Source: Candidatus Magnetocorallium paracelense | GTDB taxonomy: Bacteria > Nitrospirota > Thermodesulfovibrionia > Thermodesulfovibrionales > Magnetobacteriaceae | DNA length: 45,611 nucleotides | Direction of reading: 5' to 3' | NCBI GenBank assembly: GCA_029001845.1 | Contig: JAREWP010000014.1 | Location: 1-45,611, forward strand | Shown here: positions 33,030-42,651 of the stretch, piece by piece | Numbering within the stretch: position 1 is the stretch's first letter | Layout: the number at the start of each line of letters is the position of its first letter | Notes under the pieces: generated by a model | Seen by the model: only the letters and a program-made list of their open reading frames with translations | Told to the model about the DNA's origin: nothing | Database searches by the model: none | Made by a program: the position numbers and the translations under genes

Positions 33030-35243
33030 TTATACTCCTTGCAGGGTAGATTTATGAATTTTTGAAATATCGCCACCTTTTAGGAAAAACATGGCAGATA
33101 CAATTTTTACAACCCCTGTGAGAAGGCAGACATTTATTGTACCGATTAGTGGAATCAAGAGAGCGCTTACAAGAACGGCGCCTGTAAAGGCGCCTGCAAA
33201 ATCGGCCAAATAGAGCTCCGAGGCAGCGGCGGCGCCTTTGTCCGGCATAAGTCGTGACGCCAGAGGAAATTCGGCGCCTGTTAATATGCCTGTAATTAAT
33301 GCAATTCCCGGAAAAATAAGGATGTCGGAAAGGTAAATAACGTTTTCTTCGCCTCTGTTATTAATAAAGAGTATTACGAAAGGTATCAATAAAGAGAGTG
33401 CGACAAACAGACACTCCGTCAAGAATAGGGCCTTGGCGACAAGAGAACGTGATAATCTGTTGGCAATAAAAGCCCCTAAAGCCACTCCTGCCATAAAAAA
33501 TGTTATAAGCACCCCGACTTTGTGGTATACATATCCGTGAATAACCTGGAAAGAGAGAAGTATTACGACCTCAAATGCAGAACCTGCTATTCCTGTAGTA
33601 AAAATAGTCGCACCTATATAATTTAATCTTGAAATAATAAAAACAACGACAACTGCCACGGTTGCTAACAGCAAAAAGGAATTCGTATTATAAAAAGCAG
33701 CTTCATAGAGCAGATAATGGAAGTAAGCCAGAGGTTTCAAGTCTCTGTTTAAATCCGATTCTTCATTGACAATATCGGCAATATAGCGGATTCTCTCTTC
33801 TGATAGCAGGGCATTCAGATATTCCTCTTTCACATAAACCGTGTCAATCCCACTTTTCTTCAGCCTCTCTGCAATCTTGTAGTCCATGTCAGAGTCAGAG
33901 GCGATATAAAAGTTCATTCCCCCCGGGATTATAATTACATTTTTGAAATTATTGATCAATGTGTTATAGATAACGGCATTAAGGCCGGCAGCCTCTTTGC
34001 TCATGTAATTCTCATCCGAACTCAGAGAGATTCCCAATACACCATTATTGTGAAGCCTTATCTTAGCTTCTTTAAAAAACTCATCTGTGTAAAACCTGTT
34101 TATCCTTGCTGAAACAGGATCGGGCATATCGACGATTATAACATCGTAAAAGGTGTCGGAGGTCTTCAGGAATTTTCTTCCGTCACCATGAACGACACGG
34201 ACTCTGTTACTGTCAATATATGTTGTATCAAGGGATCGTTGCTTGTTAATCTCTTTCCAAATAGCGATTATCCTGTAATCTGCTTCTATGTAATCGATCC
34301 TTGTTTTATACTTTAAAAGTTCTTTTACAGTTCCTGATATCCCTCCTGAGATTAAAAGAGTTTTGCCCGGATTTTTCGACTGACTCATTGGATAGTGTAC
34401 TTTTTCCTCTATGTTTATAATATTATCGGTTGAAAAAAGAGGCACGCTGTTTTCATAGAAGTTATATTGATTTTCCTGTTTTGTTATGACAATGTCACCA
34501 TAAGGCGATGTTGTTCGTGTAATCAGCTCCTGTTTCGGAAAGAGACGCTCCATTGTCAAACGATCGATGTCAAATGACATGTTTATAGCGAAAAAAACAA
34601 TTGCCGTCACCAATGTCAGAGATAATAGAATTCTGTCTTTTAAGATAACCATGGAGAGAAGGAAAGCTGAAAAGAGATTCAGCCATGCAATGAAGGAAAG
34701 GTTCTCTAATGTGCCAAGTACATAAATCAACAGAAAGCTGAATAATGCTCCCCCAATAATATCGCCAATATTGTCTATGAAGTAAACTGCGCCAATCGAT
34801 TTCCCTCTCTTATCGGATGTATAAATGGCTGTAGCCAGTGTAAGCATCATTCCGCTTATTATACAGTAAGGAGAAAGGAGAATAAGAGAAGTCAGAAGCG
34901 TTTCGTTAAGAGATAAGAACCTTCCCGTCATAAAGACGTTGTTTTTCAGTGTCCTGAGAAGGACTACTAAAATAAAGGGCAAAAAAGCTATTAACAACTG
35001 GCAGCAGGTAAGAAGTGTCAGCTTTGCTCTGTGGCTTAGTTTCTCTGAAAATTTACCTGAGAAGCTGCCGATTCCTGTTAGCAAAAACCAGGACCCCAAT
35101 ACAATTCCGAATACAGCTTCATTGCCATGGAAGATATGTAATGACTCCCTGATAAAGAGTATTTGTGTAATAACGGAGCCGATTCCCAGAGAAGTTATGG
35201 AAATGAAGAGGATTCTTTTAAAAGAGAGGGTAAGATGCGGCAT
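33030..35243 (-). CDS. membrane-embedded spermidine-synthase-like protein (fused MFS/SpeE type)
   Basis: A 737-aa protein with about seven N-terminal helices (1-225), a cytosolic spermidine-synthase-like Rossmann domain (about 240-430: LLISGGISGTVKELLK, YIEADYRIIAIW, VIIVDMPDPVSARINRFYT) and about seven C-terminal helices (525-730). The VDMPDP motif keeps the acidic residue, but YHE is absent, and GGISG is used where GGGDGG is usual. Such fused proteins are widespread and their substrate is unknown; a membrane-linked SAM-using or polyamine role is inference. It sits in a minus-strand run with the 35272 gene, AMMECR1, ispB and mtnA. Confidence 0.8.
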   Translation of the reverse strand: MPHLTLSFKRILFISITSLGIGSVITQILFIRESLHIFHGNEAVFGIVLGSWFLLTGIGSFSGKFSEKLSHRAKLTLLTCCQLLIAFLPFILVVLLRTLKNNVFMTGRFLSLNETLLTSLILLSPYCIISGMMLTLATAIYTSDKRGKSIGAVYFIDNIGDIIGGALFSFLLIYVLGTLENLSFIAWLNLFSAFLLSMVILKDRILLSLTLVTAIVFFAINMSFDIDRLTMERLFPKQELITRTTSPYGDIVITKQENQYNFYENSVPLFSTDNIINIEEKVHYPMSQSKNPGKTLLISGGISGTVKELLKYKTRIDYIEADYRIIAIWKEINKQRSLDTTYIDSNRVRVVHGDGRKFLKTSDTFYDVIIVDMPDPVSARINRFYTDEFFKEAKIRLHNNGVLGISLSSDENYMSKEAAGLNAVIYNTLINNFKNVIIIPGGMNFYIASDSDMDYKIAERLKKSGIDTVYVKEEYLNALLSEERIRYIADIVNEESDLNRDLKPLAYFHYLLYEAAFYNTNSFLLLATVAVVVVFIISRLNYIGATIFTTGIAGSAFEVVILLSFQVIHGYVYHKVGVLITFFMAGVALGAFIANRLSRSLVAKALFLTECLFVALSLLIPFVILFINNRGEENVIYLSDILIFPGIALITGILTGAEFPLASRLMPDKGAAAASELYLADFAGAFTGAVLVSALLIPLIGTINVCLLTGVVKIVSAMFFLKGGDISKIHKSTLQGV

Positions 35244-35271
35244 ACTTTATGCAGCCATTTATATGAAATCT

Positions 35272-35577
35272 TTATTCAGTCTTTGTTTTTTCGGCAGGTG
35301 CTTTTGCCTCTTTTCTGTCGTGGGGCAGAACTTTTTCTCTCATTTTGGAAAGTTCTTTTAAGAGATTATCCCTCTCGATTTCCAGGGATTCACATTTGGA
35401 AGCGACAGAGAGGAGTTTCTTTTTTGTTTCACTAAGTTCAAGATAATTTATATAATAAAAATAACCTGCAGCAGAGAGAAGAAGGAAAACAAGAAGAACC
35501 AGGAAGATGGCGCCGTAGTTTCTGTTTTTGTATTCCGACTGCTCCAGTTCGAGTTCGAGCCTGGTTTTATTGCTCAA
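35272..35577 (-). CDS. small single-pass membrane protein with coiled coil
   Basis: A 101-aa protein: polar N-terminus (1-20), one TM helix (about 23-45, [21 protein letters not shown]), then a Glu/Lys-rich coiled coil (47-85) and a charged tail ([10 protein letters not shown]). No family is recognised. Its start overlaps the AMMECR1 stop by four bases, so it is translated from that transcript. It resembles small divisome- or envelope-type coiled-coil proteins only in layout. Confidence 0.7.
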   Translation of the reverse strand: MSNKTRLELELEQSEYKNRNYGAIFLVLLVFLLLSAAGYFYYINYLELSETKKKLLSVASKCESLEIERDNLLKELSKMREKVLPHDRKEAKAPAEKTKTE

Positions 35578-36086
35578 TAGTACCTTTTCACCTCAAATCT
35601 GAACATCTCGACATCGCTTTCGTTGGGGTCAATTCCGGCCTTTTGCTTTGCTATCTCCAGTTGAGCGGCAGGTGAATCGACGCCTTCCAGGTCAGGCAGT
35701 AAAAGTCCTCTCCTGAAACCGCTTGAAACAATTACACCATATTTTTTTTCATCGAGTTCCGATATGTCTTCAACTTTTTCGGGCTCTGACAAAACATCGA
35801 CAGAGTATGTAAGATCATCCAGTTCGTCCGGTCTGACCGGGTTAAAACGAGGATCTTCGGTAGCAGCGGCTATGGCGTTTCTGATTATCTCATGAGCTAT
35901 ATCCTCAGTGGTCGGAGAGAATGTACCTATACAACCCCTCAACTGACCGTGTTTTTTCAATGAGACGAATACGCCGGCCTTTTTTTTCATCTCATCGGTA
36001 AGATCGTCTTTAAGGGGGGAAATTATCTCCCTGTTAACAACATATTCATGAATAGCTTTTTTTGACAGCGCAACAAGTGAGTGCAT
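35574..36086 (-). CDS. amrA: AMMECR1-domain protein (AmmeMemoRadiSam protein A)
   Basis: A 171-aa AMMECR1-domain protein. The open frame extends to 36224, but those residues overlap ispB; the ATG at 36086 follows AAAGGAG at good spacing, one base after the ispB stop (TGAgATG), and starts [16 protein letters not shown]. It shows [26 protein letters not shown] and [13 protein letters not shown]. AmmeMemoRadiSam systems pair such a protein with a MEMO-like and a radical SAM partner; neither is here. The gene is translationally coupled to ispB. Confidence 0.88.
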   Translation of the reverse strand: MHSLVALSKKAIHEYVVNREIISPLKDDLTDEMKKKAGVFVSLKKHGQLRGCIGTFSPTTEDIAHEIIRNAIAAATEDPRFNPVRPDELDDLTYSVDVLSEPEKVEDISELDEKKYGVIVSSGFRRGLLLPDLEGVDSPAAQLEIAKQKAGIDPNESDVEMFRFEVKRYY

Positions 36087-36087
36087 C

Positions 36088-37080
36088 TCACTTTCTCCTT
36101 TGAAGGGCGAAATCCGCCATAGCCAGGAGGTCATCCTTTTGTGCGGAGTTTTCGAAAATCGAAAGCTCTCTGCGCGCTTCGGAAACAATTTCTCCGGCTC
36201 TTTTTTGCGTGTCCTGAATAACACTGTATTTATTAAGTAATGAAAGAATTTTTCTTAGGTCTATCTCAATACTTTTATCTCCAGCGCCGTTATTACGTCT
36301 TTTAATAATATCGGATATCTCCTTTTTTTCTTTTTTGTTAACAGCTTTAAGCAGGTGTATCAGGGGGAGAGTTATTTTCCCCTCTTCCAGATCCTTTCCC
36401 AAAGACTTGCCGAGTTCTTCTTCATTGGCTTCAAAATCTAAAATATCGTCTGACATTTGAAAGGCTATCCCGGTTTTTAAACCGAAATTTGTAAGGGCCT
36501 CTATTTCTTCGTGATTACGATTTCCAAGAATTCCTCCTATACGCGATGCAGCGGAAAAAAGGGCGCCTGTTTTTGAAGCAATAATCTTTAAATACTCGTC
36601 TTCCTCTATGGCAGGATCAGCTATCTTTTGTAATTGCAGCAGTTCGCCTTCAGTCATTCTGATAATACCGGAGGTAATCGCCTCCATTAACGACGGGCTG
36701 CCAAAGCCGGCTGCAATGGAAAGGGCGTGAGCGTAAATAAAATCTCCTGTAAGGATTACAAGTTGATTTCCCCATGTATGATGAGCAGCCGTTTTTCCAC
36801 GCCTGATTTCTGCTCCGTCGATAACGTCATCGTGTAGTAATGAAGCCGTGTGAATGGCCTCTATGATACTTGCCAGGACAAGTCTGGATTTCTCTCTGTA
36901 ACCTGAAAGTTCCGATGTCAGAATGAGATAGAGAGGCCTTAGTCTCTTTCCGCCGCCATCGAGAATATGTTTTCCAATAGAGGGAACGGTTACGGCTCTG
37001 CTGTTGAAGATATTGTGCAGTTCTTTTTCTACTTTTTCCAATTCAGGTTCAAAACGCCTGAAAATTTCTTTAACGCTCAT
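36088..37080 (-). CDS. ispB: trans-polyprenyl diphosphate synthase
   Basis: A 330-aa long-chain polyprenyl diphosphate synthase for quinone side chains. It has GGGKRLRP (42-49), the first aspartate-rich motif LLHDDVID (81-88), [12 protein letters not shown] and the second motif DDILDF. It is octaprenyl/heptaprenyl-like because small residues precede the first motif, but chain length is not proven. I chose the ATG at 37080 ([11 protein letters not shown]) over 37116; it overlaps mtnA by 11 bp. Confidence 0.9.
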   Translation of the reverse strand: MSVKEIFRRFEPELEKVEKELHNIFNSRAVTVPSIGKHILDGGGKRLRPLYLILTSELSGYREKSRLVLASIIEAIHTASLLHDDVIDGAEIRRGKTAAHHTWGNQLVILTGDFIYAHALSIAAGFGSPSLMEAITSGIIRMTEGELLQLQKIADPAIEEDEYLKIIASKTGALFSAASRIGGILGNRNHEEIEALTNFGLKTGIAFQMSDDILDFEANEEELGKSLGKDLEEGKITLPLIHLLKAVNKKEKKEISDIIKRRNNGAGDKSIEIDLRKILSLLNKYSVIQDTQKRAGEIVSEARRELSIFENSAQKDDLLAMADFALQRRK

Positions 37081-38143
37081 AAGATGATATCCTGAAGTTT
37101 TCAGGCTCCCTTTCACAATCTTCCAGGCGATGGATATCCAAGGGGCTGAAAGCGCCTTTCTCTGTTATAATTGCGGAAATATAAGCTGCAGGGGTAACAT
37201 CGAATGCAATGTTCCTTACTTTTACCCCTTCCGGGGCGATTCTGTAAGAACCGCAGATTGTTGTAACCTCTTCGCCTGCTCTCTCTTCTATCGGAATATC
37301 GTCTCCAGAGGAAATTCCGAAATCTATGCTGCTCATAGGAGCCGCTACATAAAAGGGCACATTGTTCTCCTTAGCGAGAACAGCAACTGAATATGTTCCG
37401 ATTTTATTAGCTACATCTCCGTTGCGCACCGTTCTGTCAGTACCTACGATGCAGAGGTCTATCTCTCCCCTTTTCATTAAAAAACCGGCAGTATTATCGG
37501 GGATAAGAGTTACGGAGATATTGTCTTCCATGAGTTCCCACGTTGTCAGTCGTGCTCCCTGTAAAACGGGACGTGTTTCATCGGCAATGACTTCGATTTT
37601 TTTTCCTTGTGCTACTGCCGCCCTGATAACAGCCGTGGCAGTACCGCAACCTCCGGTGGCAAGGCTCCCTGCATTGCAGTGCGTAAGAATTCTGTCACCG
37701 TCTTTAACAAAAGAAGCACCCCATTCGCCAATCGTTCTGTTAATAACGATATCCTCTTCGAGTATGGCCTGAGCCTCTTTTATTATAAGTTTTTTTAAGA
37801 AATCCAATGACAGGTCTCTGTTTTTTTCGATGAGAGTCATGATCCTCTTCACCGCCCACTCAATATTCACTGCCGTTGGCCTGCTTTCTGTCATTTCAAC
37901 GCCAATGTTACGGAGTTGTTTTGTAAACCCGCCATAATCGGAGGAATGAATATCTTGAGCAGCCAGAGCCAATCCCATTGCTGCGGCGATCCCAATAGCG
38001 GGAGCTCCCCGAATGCTGAGATTCGTTATACAGTCAATGACTTTTTTGTAATTGTCGCAGTCAATATAAGAGACATCCAGGGGGAGCTTTCTTTGATCGA
38101 GAATTCTGATCCTGTCGTTTTTCCATTCGATAGACTTAACCAT
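37070..38143 (-). CDS. mtnA: S-methyl-5-thioribose-1-phosphate isomerase
   Basis: A 357-aa aldose-ketose isomerase of the methionine salvage pathway that converts methylthioribose-1-phosphate to methylthioribulose-1-phosphate. Motifs are RGAPAIGIAAAMG (45-57), catalytic Cys156 in LTHCNAGSLATGG and Asp236 in VGTDR. It forms the head of the run with ispB, amrA and the 33030 membrane protein. It would recycle the methylthioadenosine made by the aminopropyltransferases in this window; the step before it (MtnN or MtnP) is not here. Confidence 0.95.
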   Translation of the reverse strand: MVKSIEWKNDRIRILDQRKLPLDVSYIDCDNYKKVIDCITNLSIRGAPAIGIAAAMGLALAAQDIHSSDYGGFTKQLRNIGVEMTESRPTAVNIEWAVKRIMTLIEKNRDLSLDFLKKLIIKEAQAILEEDIVINRTIGEWGASFVKDGDRILTHCNAGSLATGGCGTATAVIRAAVAQGKKIEVIADETRPVLQGARLTTWELMEDNISVTLIPDNTAGFLMKRGEIDLCIVGTDRTVRNGDVANKIGTYSVAVLAKENNVPFYVAAPMSSIDFGISSGDDIPIEERAGEEVTTICGSYRIAPEGVKVRNIAFDVTPAAYISAIITEKGAFSPLDIHRLEDCEREPENFRISSYER

Positions 38144-38390
38144 AATAATGCAAATTCGTCATCTATTAAAATATTTTTAGATGAAGCCCTTAATTATACC
38201 ACCAAAGAGAGGAATATTAGCAAGATAAAAAGAATTTTTTTGTTGACGGTTGGTATCTATCCCACCGTTTAAGATTTCTCACGATCCTTCGCTACGTTCG
38301 AAATGACAGATTGCTTACGTCAATTAATGCTCGACATGACACTAGTCATTTGATGTTTTGCTTCAGCCTTCAGTCTGTCTGCTTATGTAA

Positions 38391-38714
38391 TTACGTTCTG
38401 CTGTACAAACTGCATATGCCGATGTTATCTTGGTTATGCAAAATGCAGTTAAGGGAATCTCTTAATGTGCTCACTCCGCTTGAGTGGTGCATTACAACAG
38501 GCATGTTGCTCTTTTTTGCCATATCCATGATTTCCTTTTTCGCCCTGTGTGAAACAAAATTGGTAAATATTATTACGGCATTATAATTCCTTACTTTTAG
38601 AGCCATGCCTGTGGTAGCTTTATTAAACACCCTGAGATCGATATTTCTTTTGTCGGCCTCAAGCTTATAGTTCTTTTCCAGGCTTTTAACTCCTCCGATA
38701 AGTGCTATGTTCAT
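38391..38714 (-). CDS. DUF2325 protein
   Basis: A 107-aa protein matching the DUF2325 pattern: starts MNIALIGGVKSLEKNY, then AVIIFTNFVSHRAKKEIMDM, PVVMHHSSGVSTLRDSL. DUF2325 members are small Rossmann-like proteins sometimes linked to metal-responsive control. The 247 bp before mtnA (38144-38390) hold no gene, only repeat scraps such as CTTCAGCCTTCAGTCTG near 38363, which also occur near 5873 and 44610. It appears to be monocistronic. Confidence 0.75.
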   Translation of the reverse strand: MNIALIGGVKSLEKNYKLEADKRNIDLRVFNKATTGMALKVRNYNAVIIFTNFVSHRAKKEIMDMAKKSNMPVVMHHSSGVSTLRDSLNCILHNQDNIGICSLYSRT

Positions 38715-38984
38715 GCTTTTCTCCGGTTATCTGATCTCAGGCTTTTGGCTCAGTTGAATCAACTTTAAAAAAAGCTGACAGCTGTTTTTAGGATCAATTT
38801 TTTTTACCGTTATAGTGTAGCATTCTCATAGATCTCTTGTAAAAAAAGAAGCCTAAAACGATTGGTGCTTAATGATTAATCTGCAGGTTCAAGGTAACTC
38901 TTATCGATATGTATACATGACGGATTTGTTCTATGTTGTACAGTTCGGTATGCAGGGAGATGAACGGTGTTGATAAAACACAGG
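38715..38984. other. gene-free stretch upstream of DUF2325
   Basis: No gene is seen. A short AAGCTGACAGCTG word near 38771 resembles the right end of family B. The rest has no recognised structure. Confidence 0.4.
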
Positions 38985-39118
38985 CAATACCATTAACTTA
39001 AGGGGTAAAGCACCATCCGCCTTCATCGGCTAAACTCGAAGGCTCCGCTTCGCTGCGCCTTCTCAAACATGACCCGCTTCCGTCGGAAGGTGCTTCACCC
39101 CTTAAGTTAATGACATTG
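38985..39118. repeat. family C element, copy C2
   Basis: A 134-bp palindromic element: CAATACCATTAACTTAAGGG at the left, complement ending AATGACATTG at the right, with a core that reads CCGCCTTCATCGGC then TCCGCTTCGCTGCGCC then CATGACCCGCTTCCG. It begins 11 bp downstream of the stop of the 39130 gene (minus strand). Compare C3, where the core is inverted. Confidence 0.92.
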
Positions 39119-39129
39119 AAAACACAGGA

Positions 39130-40611
39130 TTAATGGGGGAAATAATAACTGTTCCATAAGTCTGCGTTTAAAGTAATATATCTGTTACTCCTCCAATCAT
39201 ATGCCTGAATGGGAACATTCTCTAAGTTGTTCCAAATGCGATATCCCGAGAGCATTGCGAATACCTCACTATATCTACATGGAATGGGGCGATTTTTTTC
39301 GATGTCAAAGCAAATCAGGGGGGTCCTGCTCTTGTTTGTTTCCTCCAAAAGATACCATAATGACTCCTGCGGCGTTTCCTTAATGCTAAGCCACGGTTTA
39401 AAAGAATGTTTACTTTCATTATCTGTATATTTTATATTCTGCATATATGACCAGGTATGATTTACAGGTATTATCAGGCACAATAGAATTCCGGTATATT
39501 TAATTAATTTCTGCCTTGGATTGTGATGAGTGAAAAAAAGGTAATTAATTGAATACATGGCATATATTGCCGTTAAAATACCTGTACACCTTCTTATACC
39601 GGGCATGCCTTTTAAAGAAAGGTTCGGTATGAATAAGCTTAAAACAAAGAGTAATAGGATAGATAAGAACACTACTCTATTTGTTTTGTTAAGACACCCG
39701 ATAGTTATAAATGTTATGATTGAAGAAATTAAACTAAAATACGATATTGCCGTAGAAAAGTCAGATTGTCTTAATTCATAATAAAAGCTGTAATCAATGC
39801 CCAGCAAATCCTCTATCGTTGTCATAACGCCTCTCCTGATGATGGTGAAATCGAAGCTAACCTGACCTCCTCCACGAAAGAGCCCGGCATTTACATTTGG
39901 ATCGTATAATAACATCTCAGGGTTATTCAGATAGATTATGGAGATTATGAGAGGCAGAAAAAAACCGGACAGACTTGCTAAAACATAGTAGATGATCCAA
40001 TGCAATGACAGATCCTTTTTGTTCTTTATAAACATATATATATAAATTAACAATAATGAGGGTATATACAATACAAATGAAGGATAGGACATGCAAGCAA
40101 GCATTACAATAAACCAGAACAATACAATTTTCACAATATCGGACTGTTGTTGCCGGAATTTTGTTGTGTAAAGTAGAAAAACAGCTATTGGTGTATATTG
40201 CAGATCAATTCCAAAGCTGGTCTGAAGAGTATTAAAAAACAGTAATGTCGGGGACAATCCTATTGTTGAAACAGGCAATAGCGCCATTTTATATCCAATC
40301 AATCTTCTGAAGATTTCCGCCAGGCAAAATAATGACAGGAGATGTAATAAAAGTCGAAAAAATTTCGCTGTAAATAATGTAAAACCGAAAGTTTTATAAA
40401 CTAAAAGAAGCGAACCATACCATCCTATATTACTGGATACACCATCATATATCGATCCCTGATCCAGCCAATAGACATTACGTATCGATTCGGCGACTTC
40501 TTCTCTACGGATTTGGTTTGTTGTCTGTAGTGAATAATATGCCTGAAAAATAAATACTATCAGTAACAAAAACCAATAAAGTCGTTTTCCTGTTACGATT
40601 CCGTTTAACAC
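39130..40611 (-). CDS. polytopic membrane protein, GT-C-like, function unknown
   Basis: A 493-aa integral membrane protein with about nine to ten TM helices over residues 10-385 and a 100-aa soluble C-terminus. The layout (first helix, loop with SNIGWYGSLLLVYKTFGF, many helices, soluble end) is that of GT-C glycosyltransferases or wzy-like polymerases. I see no clear DxD or catalytic Asp pattern. AT-rich composition and Lys/Ile/Asn-rich codons differ from the neighbours; it sits between repeat C2 and repeat B3. Horizontal acquisition is a possibility, not shown. Confidence 0.65.
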   Translation of the reverse strand: MLNGIVTGKRLYWFLLLIVFIFQAYYSLQTTNQIRREEVAESIRNVYWLDQGSIYDGVSSNIGWYGSLLLVYKTFGFTLFTAKFFRLLLHLLSLFCLAEIFRRLIGYKMALLPVSTIGLSPTLLFFNTLQTSFGIDLQYTPIAVFLLYTTKFRQQQSDIVKIVLFWFIVMLACMSYPSFVLYIPSLLLIYIYMFIKNKKDLSLHWIIYYVLASLSGFFLPLIISIIYLNNPEMLLYDPNVNAGLFRGGGQVSFDFTIIRRGVMTTIEDLLGIDYSFYYELRQSDFSTAISYFSLISSIITFITIGCLNKTNRVVFLSILLLFVLSLFIPNLSLKGMPGIRRCTGILTAIYAMYSINYLFFTHHNPRQKLIKYTGILLCLIIPVNHTWSYMQNIKYTDNESKHSFKPWLSIKETPQESLWYLLEETNKSRTPLICFDIEKNRPIPCRYSEVFAMLSGYRIWNNLENVPIQAYDWRSNRYITLNADLWNSYYFPH

Positions 40612-40625
40612 TATTTCCCTTTATC

Positions 40626-40814
40626 TTAAAAACAGCATTTAGCTGTCAGCCATCAACTGTCAGCTTTTTAAATTGCAACACTTACGGTTCTAAATACATT
40701 CATCCGTAAGGTGAAGCTCAATACCATTAACTTAAGGGGTGAAGCTTATTATTGGCATCACATCAATTCTTTCCTTAGCTGAAGGCTGACCGCTGAGAGC
40801 TGACTGCTGTTTTA
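40626..40814. repeat. family B element, copy B3, with nested family C fragment
   Basis: This is the reverse orientation of B1/B2: AAAAACAGCATTTAGCTGTC at the left and TGACTGCTGTTTTAG at the right. In the middle, the stretch CCGTAAGGTGAAGCT is interrupted by CAATACCATTAACTTAAGG followed by GGTGAAGCT and the rest of B (TATTATTGGCATCAC). The C fragment thus sits between direct GGTGAAGCT copies. The element ends 27 bp after the stop of the 40842 kinase. Confidence 0.9.
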
Positions 40815-40841
40815 GGACTAATCCCCGGGCTTTGTTGCAGA

Positions 40842-42404
40842 TTACAGGCGATCCTGAGCAGGGAGGATTACTTTAAATGAGCTTCCCTCATTCATTACTG
40901 TATGAAGTTCTATCTTTCCGTTGTGAGATTCGATTATTTTGTTTGAAATGGACAGCCCTATGCCGGTTCCTTTACCTGGTTTGCTTGTTGTAAAAAAGGG
41001 TTGGAATATTTTATCTTTTATTTCCTCCTTTATACCGTCGCCATTGTCGCAAACCTCTACTACGACACAGGGTTTATTCTCCGGGGAAAGAGTTTCATAG
41101 GTTTTAACGGAAATTTTTTTGTCTTCTTTGCAGCATCTGATGAGAGAATTTTTTGCATTTGTAATAAGATTAAGAAGCACCTGCTCGATCTGTATCTGAT
41201 TAATTATGACATCGGGCAGATTGTCGGACATTACAGCTTCAATTTCGATATCCTGCTTTTTCAAAAGCTGACCTACCAGCTTGAAGGGGCCGGTAACGAC
41301 GGTGTTGATATTCGACGCCATACGAGGCGCTTCTTCCGTATCTCTTGCAAATAATCTCATGTGGTCTATAATATCGGACATCCTCTTTACCTGTTGAAGA
41401 ATATCGTCTACATCCTCCCTGAGTGTCTCACTATCCGGATTTTCACTGTTACAGCCTCTTAATATGGATTGTGTAATAATATGAATACCATATAAAGGCT
41501 GGCTGAGCTCATGCGCTATTCCGGCCGCCATTTCGCCCAGGGCCGAGAGCTTTTCCGATTGTATTAGTTGAGAGGTTGTCTCTTTTAGTTCCCTGTTGGA
41601 TTTTTCCAGGTCCTTTAAAAGCCTGCTCTGCCTCATATCTCTTGCAATAAATACAAAACCCTCAATCTTATCGTTGTCGTCCATCAAGCTTGAAACCAAA
41701 ACGCTTACAGGTATCTCTTTTCCTCCTTTATCAAGGAAAGACATTTCGCTCTCTCCGGCAACGCCGCTCCATATATTCTCGGCGCCGCCTGAATTGTCCA
41801 AAAATCCGGTGCATTCAGAACTCAATACTTGTGACAAAGGAGAGCCCTTCAACTCATTTACACTGGATTGCAACATAGCTGCAGCGGCATCGTTAACGCT
41901 TATAATATTCAATTCCCGATTTACGACGATCAGGGCTTCTGCTATTGATTTTATAATGTTGTCAGTATACTTTTTCGCCTCTTTGAGCTCCTTTTTGGCG
42001 ATAACACGTCTTTTTCTCTCCAGCTCCACTTCGATTGCCCGGTCGATAGACGGGACGAGTCGTTTCAGATTGTCCTTTAAAACATAGTCGGTAGCGCCTG
42101 CTTTAAGTACTTCTATCGCCTTCTCCTCTCCAATTGATCCGGAAACAAAAATAAAAGGTATTTCGGGCCTGATTCGACGTGAGATCGTCAGGGCGGAAAT
42201 ACCGTCAAAATCAGGGAGATTATAGTCGGCAAGTATGATATCGAAGTTATCCTTTTTCAGGATGTTAGTGAACTCATTTTCCGAAACGACGTGAATTATA
42301 GTACAATCCCTTCCTTCATCGTCTAAGGTAAATTTTATTATCTCGGTGTCGTCGGGATCGTCTTCAAGGTGAAGTATTCTTAAATTCTTTCCCTCTGTTT
42401 TCAT
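40842..42404 (-). CDS. receiver-PAS histidine kinase (NtrB/HPK4-like)
   Basis: A 520-aa (540 if GTG at 42464 is used) soluble kinase. The receiver (about 5-125 here) has [10 protein letters not shown] and phosphoacceptor Asp60 ([12 protein letters not shown]), and a PAS domain follows (about 145-260) with the linker [19 protein letters not shown]. The kinase core has [10 protein letters not shown] with His298, [23 protein letters not shown] and [10 protein letters not shown] prefer the ATG at 42404 because it starts just before the receiver and is preceded by GAGAGCGAG, whereas the GTG has no ribosome site. It stands alone between repeats B3 and C3. The H-box differs from the AHQWRQPLN of the other two kinases. 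Confidence 0.88.
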   Translation of the reverse strand: MKTEGKNLRILHLEDDPDDTEIIKFTLDDEGRDCTIIHVVSENEFTNILKKDNFDIILADYNLPDFDGISALTISRRIRPEIPFIFVSGSIGEEKAIEVLKAGATDYVLKDNLKRLVPSIDRAIEVELERKRRVIAKKELKEAKKYTDNIIKSIAEALIVVNRELNIISVNDAAAAMLQSSVNELKGSPLSQVLSSECTGFLDNSGGAENIWSGVAGESEMSFLDKGGKEIPVSVLVSSLMDDNDKIEGFVFIARDMRQSRLLKDLEKSNRELKETTSQLIQSEKLSALGEMAAGIAHELSQPLYGIHIITQSILRGCNSENPDSETLREDVDDILQQVKRMSDIIDHMRLFARDTEEAPRMASNINTVVTGPFKLVGQLLKKQDIEIEAVMSDNLPDVIINQIQIEQVLLNLITNAKNSLIRCCKEDKKISVKTYETLSPENKPCVVVEVCDNGDGIKEEIKDKIFQPFFTTSKPGKGTGIGLSISNKIIESHNGKIELHTVMNEGSSFKVILPAQDRL

Positions 42405-42510
42405 CTCGCTCTCATAAACAGCTTCGTTTGATAGATTACACTCCCAAAGTGTATTGAGAGTCACTTTGATATTGTCTTCAATGCCCTCTGTAAGGTTGTT
42501 GGATACATTT

Positions 42511-42642
42511 CAATACCATTAACTTAAGGGGTGAAGCACCTTCCGACGTAAGCGGGTCATGTTTGAGAAGGCGCAGCGAAGCGGAGCCTTCGAGTTTAGC
42601 CGCTGAAGGCGGAAGGTGCTTCACCCCTTAAGTTAATGACAT
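42511..42642. repeat. family C element, copy C3
   Basis: A 132-bp palindrome with ends CAATACCATTAACTTAAGGG and complement ending AATGACAT. Its core is the reverse complement of the C2 core, although the outer asymmetric ends point the same way. It lies 9 bp downstream of the sdhA stop (minus strand). Confidence 0.92.
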
Positions 42643-42651
42643 GGGATACAC

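Noticed and set aside
36087-36224. 46-residue N-terminal extension of the AMMECR1 protein
   Set aside because: It overlaps the ispB coding end; the ATG at 36086 has a ribosome site and begins the conserved domain.
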